NCBI RefSeq assembly: GCF_000003815.2
Contig: NC_049984.1
Coordinates: 2,599,271-2,624,931 of the forward strand
DNA length: 25,661 nt
Origin: Branchiostoma floridae
Lineage: Eukaryota > Chordata > Leptocardii > Amphioxiformes > Branchiostomatidae
Direction of reading: 5' to 3'
How positions within the stretch are numbered: the first letter of the stretch is position 1; every line of letters begins with the position of its first letter. The translations under genes and the position numbers were made by a program. Of this stretch, positions 20,058-25,661 are shown in pieces. The notes beneath the pieces are model-generated. The model did no database searches. It was given only the letters and a program-made list of their open reading frames with translations, and was not told where the DNA came from.

Positions 20058-20810
20058 ACATGATGTCAGACTTCAGGAACTTTTTTCTATATAGAGGTAA
20101 CCCCCATGGGTAGAGTAGGGGTAAAGGGTTGTGTGGTGTGTAAACCAGAGGTGGCACTATCCTCTCTCTCTGTGGTGAACGGAGCTTGTAGCTGTGCTAC
20201 CAGGTGTATACAAGAAACCTCAGCCAGCAACAGAAAAACAGATTATGTCATAGTTCAGGAACTTCTTTAAAATTCTTATTGAGGAAGGTATGGGTGGGAT
20301 TACCCCTTCTTTGGTTGTTTGAGTTTGACTGTAGTTCTTATACCATGTGAATGGAGAAGTCTTGGCAAGCACTGCCAACACAATTGATGTGACTGTCATA
20401 TTTGTAAAGGGATCTTTTTCATGTTGAGGAAAACCCCCTAAGGGCTACAGTGTGTATCCAGAAAGCTCTGAGCACTTAATGCTGCCTTTCTAGTCTCTTG
20501 TGGACAAAATGCTGCTCTGTTTAACTGCGGTTGTGGCTGTGTATGGGGTAATCAAGGTCAGCAACAGATTATGTCATAGTTTAGGAACTTTTTCCAGTGT
20601 TTAGGGAACCCCCATGCCAAGGGTGTGTGTCGAAGGGTCATGTGGGTTGTAAATGTAAGGCCGCACCATCTTTTATTCTAAGCCAATAGCTCTGCATGTG
20701 TGTCCGAAGGGCTCAAAGTCAGCAATAGAAAACAGCTGATGTCATAGTGAAGGAACTTTTTGAATGTTTAGGGAACCCCCATGCAGAGGGTACAGGTGGC
20801 GGGGTCATGT
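20058..20810 (+). repeat. Diverged tandem array, unit about 165-185 bp, at least four copies
   Basis: The module 'gat.atgtcata.tt.aggaacttttt' followed by 'gaggtaa/agggaacccccatg' occurs near 20058, 20241, 20566 and 20729. Each copy ends in 'tcagcaa(c/t)agaaaa(c/a)a'-type sequence before the next. The 20241-20566 copy is longer and probably holds two decayed units. Confidence 0.7.
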
Positions 20811-21853
20811 GATGGGCGGGCTCCACCAATTCACTACCTTGGTTCTCATCTTGGACATTTTGAATCAAAATCTAGCAACAGGTCAAGATGAAACAGAGAG
20901 TATTTTCTAGAGTAAAGTATACACTTTTCAAAATTTAAAATGTGCTTCAAGTTGTTTCCAAAGTCTAGGTGTGTACTTAATGTGAGCTTCTTGCTCAGTT
21001 GAATGGGAAAAGGACTTCCTGAAACTATTTTCATCATTCTTTTACTTGGGGAATTGATTGAACAGGTATGGCCTAAAGGTGGTGTACTGCTCTCCCCTCT
21101 CCTTGCCTCAGTAACCCCAGACAAAACAACAGGCTGGACAGGAGAGGGGGGGTGGGGGGGTCACAAGAGCAACAAATTACTACATCCTCCTGGAATGTGC
21201 GACTCACCTGGCCGCCTCACCTGGAGAGGGTCAGGGGTCGTTAAGGGGTTTATAGGTAAACAGTAGCATTGTGGGTATACATCAACAGGTGTCAATCACG
21301 GCTGAGTTCTGAAGTTTTGGGGAAGAGACTTTTTCTGGATTTAGAGCTTGAGGTTTTAGATTGATTGGGTTTTGTGGTATCAACTGTCAAGAGGAATTTT
21401 CAGCATTTGGAGTCGCTGCTGTGCAATCTTTACTTTCTTTAAATCATTAGATCACATTTCACGTCTTGATGTCACATAAACCTTAAACATGATCAGGAAA
21501 CAATACCTCATCCTTAAAAGCTCTAACAGGACATCGAGGGCACCTATCACATTTTTGTGGAAGTACAGGAACCATTTGTTTTTTTTTTCCCTGAATGAAA
21601 AGCCTGAATACTGACAGGCAAGGGGGACTGTTTTAGAAGAGACAAAAAAGTTGACTTATTTTTCTTTTCTTTTGTGTATTGCAACAATGGGACCACATTT
21701 TTACCTACATCTCCCACCAACTTACTTCTGTGCCCAGAAGTGGTATAGCATAGATCAAACTCATTAGAAAAAGTCTGTAAGCATCAAGATGCAATTTTTG
21801 TTATAGAAAGGACAACAAGCTAAGCATATTTTTGTGTTCTTTTCTCTGTGCAG

Positions 21854-21980
21854 GTACCCTTGTTACTACAGCCCAGTGCCTGTGGGACCTGTCACGACAA
21901 GTGGACGACTCGTTCTGTGACCAGACCACCAAGCCGAGCACAGGGACCCACCAGTGCAACATGGACCCCTGCCCTCCACG
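21854..21980 (+). CDS. ADAMTS16/18: ADAMTS16/18-like exon F: remainder of TSR2
   Basis: Acceptor ctctgtgcag, donor gtttgt (weaker than the others). After completing the Gly codon from exon E it encodes TLVTTAQCLWDLSRQVDDSF, then CDQTTKPSTGTHQCNMDPCP and P, and leaves two bases of an Arg codon. Cysteine spacing (C...C...KP...QCN...CP) is that of the second half of a TSR. The usual basic R.R.V.C strand is replaced by TLVTTAQC, so it lacks the stacked arginine of canonical repeats. It joins exon G as PPR-W. Confidence 0.92.
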
Positions 21981-22630
21981 GTTTGTACACTTCTTACCTC
22001 TCATCTTAAGGAACTTGACATTCATCCTAAGGAACTTACCTGTCATCTTAAGAAAGTTACCACCATCTTAAAAGATTAAGACACTTCCCTGTCATCTTAA
22101 GACACTTGACTCTCACATTAGTAAGAGACTTACCTGTCATCTTAAGAAATTCAGTTGTCATCTTAAGAAATTTACCTGTCATCTTAAGAAATTTACCTGT
22201 CATCTTAAGAATCTTACCTGTCACATTGTCCCTTGTCCTGTTTTCACCAATATTCCCTCCCTGTGCTACATGTAATTCCCTAATCAAGTCATAAAAACTT
22301 GACCTCTTCTTTGCTCGAGCTGCAGAGTTTCTCCTTCTGCTTTCATTGCGTTTTGCTGTTGTACGCCGTGTTCATTTGATCATGAGAATATCCCAAATCC
22401 ATATATATATGTGGATGCTGCAGGTTAAGGAACAAGTAGTTGATTTAAGGTGATGGTGAACTGAATTCAATGATGTTGAAGTTACAATTTTTGTTTCCTT
22501 TCAGATTCGATCTTTCTCAGTAAACAGAAAGGGATGATTTGCCTAAAGTGAACACGGTTTAGTAATATACAATCTAAAAATTTAATGATGAAACTTTTTA
22601 AAATGAATCTTTATCTTTTTCCCGCTATAG
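21981..22630 (+). other. Intron F-G
   Basis: A GT (gtttgt) to AG (cccgctatag) intron of 650 bases. The first third is a minisatellite of about 22 bp (21990-22223). The rest is AT-rich and unique, with a short (at)n run near 22403. Confidence 0.85.
21990..22223 (+). repeat. Minisatellite, unit about 22 bp, about 10 copies
   Basis: Repeated 'acttacctgtcatcttaaga' with variants runs from 9 bases after the exon F donor to about 22223. The last four units are the most regular. Each unit contains the CTTAAG palindrome, so both strands show periodic open frames (LRNLPVI on +, KMTGKFL on -); these are artefacts of the period. Confidence 0.9.
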
Positions 22631-22838
22631 CTGGATTGCGGGAGAGTGGGGGACGTGCTCTAAGTCGTGCGGAGGAGGGAAGCAGGCCCGTCCGGTCAAC
22701 TGCACGCGGAAAACATCCTCGCAGGAACAGGAACCGGTCGACCCAACCGGCTGCAAGAACCAGCCGAAACCGTACAGCGAGCGGAACTGCAACATGCAGG
22801 AGTGCCCACCGCAATGGGTGGCTGGGGACTGGAGCGAG
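22631..22838 (+). CDS. ADAMTS16/18: ADAMTS16/18-like exon G: TSR3 and start of TSR4
   Basis: Acceptor cccgctatag, donor gag|gtaggc. The exon encodes WIAGEWGTCSKSCGGGKQAR, PVNCTRKTSSQEQEPVDPTG, CKNQPKPYSERNCNMQECPP, then QWVAGDWSE. TSR3 is canonical, with W..GEW for C-mannosylation and CSKSCGG matching the O-fucose motif. NCT is a possible N-glycosylation site. TSR4 starts at WVAGDWSE and is split just before its first cysteine, a typical TSR exon break in this family. The last 66 bases are duplicated downstream (22915-22980). Confidence 0.94.
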
Positions 22839-22912
22839 GTAGGCTGCGCAATGCTGCCATCTAGCAGTTTGTGTGTGAAGTGCATGTTTAACACTAGTGA
22901 CTACAGTAGTTC

Positions 22913-23031
22913 CATACAGCGAGCGGAACTGCAACATGCAGGAGTGCCCACCCCAGTGGGTGGCTGGGGACTGGAGCGAGGTAGGCTGCGCAGCATTGCC
23001 ATCTAGCAGTTTGGGTATGAAGTGCATGTTG
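22913..23031 (+). pseudogene. Tandem copy of exon G 3' end plus donor and intron start
   Basis: A 142-bp period duplicates 22771-22889. The 66 bases at 22915-22980 encode the same 22 residues (YSERNCNMQECPP...WSE) as the end of exon G, with only two changes, both synonymous. They are followed by the same donor (gtaggctgcgca). No good acceptor precedes the copy in a frame-preserving position. If the second donor (22981) replaced the first, 142 intron bases would be read through without a stop, but exon H would then be entered out of frame and terminate within three codons. Confidence 0.8.
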
Positions 23032-23454
23032 CCAAACTTTGTTGAAACAGTTGATAAGTTTGCTTAACAATCATCGGAGTTTTCTATTAGCACATCCTGT
23101 GCCATGAAGCCTCTAAACGGTACTGAAATGTGTCAGGTTTTACCTTACATACATTTACATGTTGTATTTTACACTACATTGTACTAATACTATTTTATGT
23201 TGCCTACTCCTTTGTATATCGGATTTCTTCCTTAACTAACATCATTATATAGCCTGTGCTTGAGTCAGATTCTTTTAAAGATACAACCTCACAAAGAACT
23301 GGAGCCATCTGTCATTTTCGTGTTATTTCTCATGCGTTATATATATTGTATATCTTGTATGTTTTCACTATGGGCCAGTTGGGGGCTGGAATAAAGAATA
23401 AATGGTGATAATAACAACAAATGGAAATGAACCTCTACTGTCTCCCTCCCCCAG

Positions 23455-23486
23455 TGTTCGAAGAAGTGCGGGCACGGGTTCTAGAT
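23455..23486 (+). pseudogene. Decoy copy 1 of exon H start
   Basis: After tctccctcccccag (AG 23453-23454) comes a copy of the first 32 bases of exon H, encoding CSKKCGHGF and then TAG where exon H has CAG. The match to the real exon start is nearly perfect, and so is the pyrimidine tract. Use of this acceptor would stop translation at the tenth codon. Confidence 0.75.
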
Positions 23487-23512
23487 CTGTTTTTCTCCTC
23501 TTCTTTCCCCAG

Positions 23513-23579
23513 TGTTCAAGTTTGGCAGTGGATTTTGACTGTCCGCAGGCTTGAATAGTTTGTTGACAACAGATGTCAA
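23513..23579 (+). pseudogene. Decoy copy 2 of exon H start
   Basis: After cttctttccccag (AG 23511-23512) only tgttc of exon H remains, followed by aagtttggcagtggattttg and the intron-like block shared with decoy copy 3. The frame closes at TGA in codon 14. A foldback element (23582-23767) follows directly and separates this copy from copy 3. Confidence 0.65.
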
Positions 23580-23581
23580 AC

Positions 23582-23767
23582 TACTGTAAATGCAGAAATG
23601 TTCGCGGTTTTCGCAATGGCTGCTTTACCGCGAACTTAAAACCACTGTGAACATTTTTCCATTATAGTATGAGACTACAGACTATGGGGCTACCGCGAAC
23701 TTAAAACCACCACGAAATGTCCATTTTCCCACTACTGCGAAAGTAAATCCCAGCAAACTTAAATGCT
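23582..23767. mobile_element. Foldback MITE-like element with ttcgcggt/accgcgaa arms
   Basis: The unit begins tactgtaaatgcagaaatgt and ends cagcaaacttaaatgc. Internally 'accgcgaacttaaaaccac' occurs twice, flanking 'attatagtatgagactacag', and pairs partly with the opening 'gttcgcggttttcgc'. I recall this sequence as an abundant amphioxus repeat whose full ends read (t)actgtaaatgca and its reverse complement. The right end here is shortened to ttaaatgc. There is no coding. Confidence 0.7.
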
Positions 23768-23793
23768 TCTCATCTTGTCTCCCTTCCCTGTAG

Positions 23794-23868
23794 TGTTCGA
23801 AGAAGTGCCACCAAGTTTAGCAATGGATTTTGACTATCCGTAGGCTTGAATAGTTTCTTGACAACAGG
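23794..23868 (+). pseudogene. Decoy copy 3 of exon H start
   Basis: After cttccctgtag (AG 23792-23793) comes tgttcgaagaagtgcca, encoding CSKKC, then HQV and TAG at codon 9. The following ggattttgactatccgtagg and cttgaatagtttcttgacaa are shared with copy 2. The real exon H starts 125 bases downstream, which gives the unit length. Confidence 0.75.
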
Positions 23869-23918
23869 GAATTCACTACAATATCAAACCAACTTCCCAT
23901 CTTGCCTCCCTCCCCCAG

Positions 23919-24104
23919 TGTTCTAAGAAGTGCGGGCACGGGTTCCAGACACGAGAGGTGGAGTGCAAGAGCAGGCGGCAGGACCAGTCTTACGTCATCA
24001 TGCCAGACTCCCTCTGCAAGTACCAGATGAAGCCCAAGATCCGCCAGCACTGCTCCAAGAAGTGTTCCCGCAAGATGATGTGGTTCATCTCTGCCTGGAG
24101 CCAG
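23919..24104 (+). CDS. ADAMTS16/18: ADAMTS16/18-like exon H: remainder of TSR4, start of TSR5
   Basis: Acceptor cctccctcccccag, donor cag|gtacgc, 62 codons, phase 0 at both ends. It encodes CSKKCGHGFQTREVECKSRR, then the TSR4 remainder with DSLCKYQMKPKIRQHCSKKC, then RKMMWFISAWSQ, the opening of TSR5. Q.R.V.C and the six-cysteine pattern are TSR features. CSKKCG has lysine where Ser/Thr is needed, so this repeat should not be O-fucosylated. It was chosen over three upstream decoy starts because it alone stays open and is followed by a donor. Confidence 0.94.
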
Positions 24105-24156
24105 GTACGCACCTTCCTCCTTAACCCTCGTCCTGCCGGGGGAGTCCTTAACTCAT

Positions 24157-24216
24157 ACCAATTTAATTTGTTGGTTCATGGATTTTACAAAAAATATGCT
24201 TAACTAGAAAAAAGAT
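24157..24216. repeat. Left-end fragment of the 18391-18633 element family
   Basis: The string accaatttaatttgttggtt, then catggatttta, then atatgcttaactagaaaaaa, matches positions 18402-18458 of the complete copy with few changes. The outer terminus (ccttaggccac) is replaced by 'ccttaactcat', and no right end follows, so the copy is truncated. Confidence 0.6.
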
Positions 24217-24727
24217 TGAGCCAGCGGGTACTACAGAGGATGGTACCCAGGCTTTGGTGCTAGATGTCAACTAGTTATGCAAGGGTCAAATTCCAAACCA
24301 CTGCCCAAAATATGTACAGATTATGCTCATAACTATATTTCTTAAGTTTTGAGTGGTGTTTTCTTCTCGTTTATGTCTTACTTTTCATTCCCGCTTGGGC
24401 ACCGGTTGGGGAATGTGACTCTGGCATCAGAAAGAAGGTTAAGATTTGGAAACAATAGTTGTTCCACGTCAGTATGGTTACATCACCTGCATGGAGTTTG
24501 GATTAAGCATGCCATCTGCATGACTAACAAAATTGAAATGCATCTATGTTTGTTATTGCTAGATACAGTTTGGACTGTGATTCCAACAGTTAATTATGGA
24601 CAAAGATTAATGGCTGTTCATCTAACAAAGTATACATTGATGTTCTGTAACCACAAAGGTAACACTTGCTGTAGTTTTGGGTATTGGAGCACAATGATCT
24701 ACTGAAACAGACAAGCATGAAATGTTG

Positions 24728-24840
24728 CTTTATCGTTGGACAATCCCCCCACCCACAGCATCAATGGTTCACCCCCTCCCTTGAGAGTATCATTGGTTAA
24801 CCAACTCCCCACAGCATCGTTGGTTAACCCCCGTCCCCTC
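24728..24840 (+). repeat. Short minisatellite next to the exon I acceptor, unit about 28 bp
   Basis: Units of the type 'g(c/t)atc.(a/t)tggtt.acc' followed by C-rich sequence start at 24758, 24787 and 24814, with a weaker copy from about 24730. Two units carry cccacag, an acceptor-like trinucleotide context, upstream of the true ctcctccag. Confidence 0.7.
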
Positions 24841-24856
24841 CTCCTGTCTCCTCCAG

Positions 24857-25069
24857 TGCTCGGTATCTTGTGGCGAGGGAGTTCGCAAACGCTTGCTCAA
24901 GTGCGCCACCAAGGACTCGAACGGCTGGTACCGGCAGTTCCCCGAACGGCGCTGCTCGCACTTGAAGCGGCCGCCTGTGCAGCTCGAGGAAAAGTGCGTG
25001 AAGCCAAAGTGTCCGAAGAACCGGACGCAGGAGTCCTTGCCGAAGTGGTACACTGGGAAGTGGTCGACG
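24857..25069 (+). CDS. ADAMTS16/18: ADAMTS16/18-like exon I: remainder of TSR5, start of TSR6
   Basis: 71 codons, phase 0 at both ends, acceptor gtctcctccag, donor acg|gtacgc. It encodes CSVSCGEGVRKRLLKCATKD, then GWYRQFPERRCSHLKRPPVQ, LEEKCVKPKCPKNRTQESLP and KWYTGKWST. TSR5 carries CSVSCG (O-fucose motif) and a V.KR.L.C strand. The inserted G...FPERRC...LEE.C segment is the feature I associate with the equivalent repeat of ADAMTS16 and ADAMTS18. NRT is a potential N-glycosylation site. TSR6 opens with WYTGKW (C-mannosylation pattern). Confidence 0.94.
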
Positions 25070-25334
25070 GTACGCATGCTTGATAATGAACCTGGCCTTG
25101 TGCATACACACAGCATGTCGAGTTTGTTAAGGAAGCATTTTGGTGTGAAGTGGGAACTAACTGAGTTAACTCTGTCATGCCTTTTGCTTGTTGATAAACA
25201 GAATTGAAAATAAAAGCAATTTTGCATAGATGGACAATAATAGAATGCAGGAGAAAGATTATAACAGAACCAAAGAACATCTACTAAAATCTTGCAGATT
25301 AAAAAACTTGAAATCTGAATAGCAACTCCAATAT

Positions 25335-25497
25335 ATGAACTTTCAAGTTAAGATATCTTCATTGGACTTTCCAAGGAAGCGGACTTATGTGTATGGAGTA
25401 AGTCCAATTTGTTGAGTAGGAATCAAAGTTTAAGTTTATTCTGTGTTGGTAGAATGACTTCTACCAACACAGATGAACTTTTGAGTTAAGATATCTT
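25335..25497 (+). repeat. Direct repeat pair, offset 138 bp
   Basis: The 25-base string atgaactttcaagttaagat, then atctt (25335-25359), recurs at 25473-25497 with two changes (ttttga for tttcaa). The second copy runs directly into the exon J acceptor. The sequence between holds the 25441-25472 hairpin. Confidence 0.8.
25441..25472. repeat. Perfect 14-bp inverted repeat (hairpin)
   Basis: The arm ctgtgttggtagaa is followed by the four bases tgac and then the exact reverse complement ttctaccaacacag. It lies 45 bases before the exon J acceptor AG, close to where a branch point could be masked in the pre-mRNA. It is too short for a typical microRNA precursor. Confidence 0.85.
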
Positions 25498-25517
25498 AAC
25501 CTTGCCTTGTTCTGCAG

Positions 25518-25661
25518 TGTTCGAAGGAGTGCGGCGGGGGCCTTCAGCAGAGACTCGTGCACTGCATCGATGCCAGCCGCGGAAGCCGAGCCAACGGCTG
25601 TCCTGACAAGTCCAAACCTCCCACCTCCAGGCAGTGCAACCTGGACCCCTGTCCTGAGGAG
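25518..25661 (+). CDS. ADAMTS16/18: ADAMTS16/18-like exon J: remainder of TSR6 (runs to window end)
   Basis: Acceptor cttgttctgcag. 48 codons in phase 0 encode CSKECGGGLQQRLVHCIDAS, then RGSRANGCPDKSKPPTSRQC and NLDPCPEE. The cysteine pattern completes TSR6. CSKECG has glutamate where Ser/Thr would be needed for O-fucosylation. In ADAMTS16/18 a PLAC domain normally follows the sixth TSR, so one or two further exons are expected beyond the window. The window stops in frame after GAG GAG, so whether the exon ends here cannot be seen. Confidence 0.92.

Larger units (their letters stand above)
14510..21853 (+). other. Intron E-F (7.3 kb)
   Basis: A GT (gtgagc) to AG (ctctgtgcag) intron, the largest in the window. 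It holds a MITE with an 8-bp target repeat (14572-14750), a SINE-like copy (14793-14940), tandem blocks at 16161-16455, 19822-19965 and 20058-20810, an inverted repeat (17853-17955) and a TIR element (18391-18633). Unique sequence fills 14940-16160, 16460-17850, 18640-19820 and 20820-21853, with G-rich runs near 15803 and 21145. No coding sequence is recognised. Confidence 0.85.
22839..23918 (+). other. Intron G-H
   Basis: A GT (gtaggc) to AG (ctcccccag) intron of 1080 bases. It begins with a tandem copy of the end of exon G and finishes with three decoy copies of the acceptor and first codons of exon H, one of them split by a foldback element. Between them, about 23040-23440 is AT-rich, with a retroelement-tail-like string (ggaataaagaataaatggtg, near 23389). 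Confidence 0.85.
24105..24856 (+). other. Intron H-I
   Basis: A GT (gtacgc) to AG (gtctcctccag) intron of 752 bases. It contains a fragment of the TIR element family (24157-24216), about 500 bases of unique AT-rich sequence and a short minisatellite (24728-24840) merging into the acceptor's pyrimidine tract. Confidence 0.85.
25070..25517 (+). other. Intron I-J
   Basis: A GT (gtacgc) to AG (cttgttctgcag) intron of 448 bases. It is AT-rich. Its last 185 bases hold a 25-bp direct repeat (25335 and 25473) and a perfect hairpin (25441-25472). Confidence 0.85.

Noticed and set aside
22057-22294. Repeat proteins with KMTGKFL or LRNLPVI periodicity on opposite strands
   Set aside because: They are translations of the minisatellite of about 22 bp at 21990-22223. 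The periodic peptide is a product of the DNA period.
22611-23027. Minus-strand frame of 138 codons with repeated TQTARWQH-type blocks
   Set aside because: It is the complement of exon G and its tandem copy. The repeated peptide comes from the 142-bp duplication.
24790-25280. Minus-strand frames of up to 145 codons over exon I
   Set aside because: They are shadows of the GC-rich coding exon, which has correct splice sites and TSR cysteine spacing on the plus strand.
25441-25472. Possible microRNA precursor
   Set aside because: The stem is only 14 bp with a 4-base loop, and the flanks do not extend the pairing, so it is too short for Drosha/Dicer processing.

Overview
The window reads as animal nuclear DNA carrying the 3' two-thirds of one multi-exon gene on the + strand. 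Ten internal exons with GT-AG boundaries join in frame, without a stop, into 545 codons. They encode a secreted ADAMTS protease-family protein from the last cysteine of the first thrombospondin repeat (TSR1) through the cysteine-rich domain, the spacer and five further TSRs. Block signatures in the cysteine-rich and spacer domains (FDFFYALASKVKDGT, YYLTGDWTVDWPGEF, FPERRC in TSR5) fit the ADAMTS16/18 subfamily best. The propeptide, metalloprotease, disintegrin-like and most of TSR1 must lie upstream. The probable C-terminal PLAC domain lies downstream. The window begins inside an intron and ends inside, or exactly at the end of, an exon.

The likely source is an amphioxus (Branchiostoma). This is inferred from a single ADAMTS16/18-type sequence in GC-rich codons, introns of about 0.4 to 7.3 kb full of short foldback elements and minisatellites, and several intronic repeats that I recognise as common in amphioxus DNA. 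The species cannot be fixed from sequence alone.

Layout: intron (1-680); exon A, cysteine-rich start (681-789); a 6.7-kb intron with a foldback element, a DR5 AGGTCA motif, a SINE-like plus LINE 3' end composite and a tandem array of about 175-bp units; exon B (7513-7649), preceded by a 39-nt partial copy of itself; exon C (8086-8209); an intron holding a 315-bp tandem duplication and a partial copy of the next exon's start; exon D, spacer (9062-9306); a 5-kb intron with two minisatellite blocks; exon E (14368-14509); a 7.3-kb intron with at least three inverted-repeat elements and three tandem blocks; exon F (21854-21980), followed at once by a minisatellite of about 22 bp; exon G (22631-22838), followed by a tandem copy of its own 3' end; three decoy copies of the next acceptor and exon start, one interrupted by a foldback element; exon H (23919-24104); exon I (24857-25069); exon J (25518-25661).

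The most interesting feature is that four exon boundaries (exons B, D, G and H) have independent local tandem copies that keep splice-site-like sequence. One copy (7402-7440) is frame-neutral and could be a 13-residue cassette exon. The others would cause frameshifts or immediate stop codons if used, so they could act as poison or decoy splice sites. No second protein-coding gene, RNA gene or CRISPR-like array was found.
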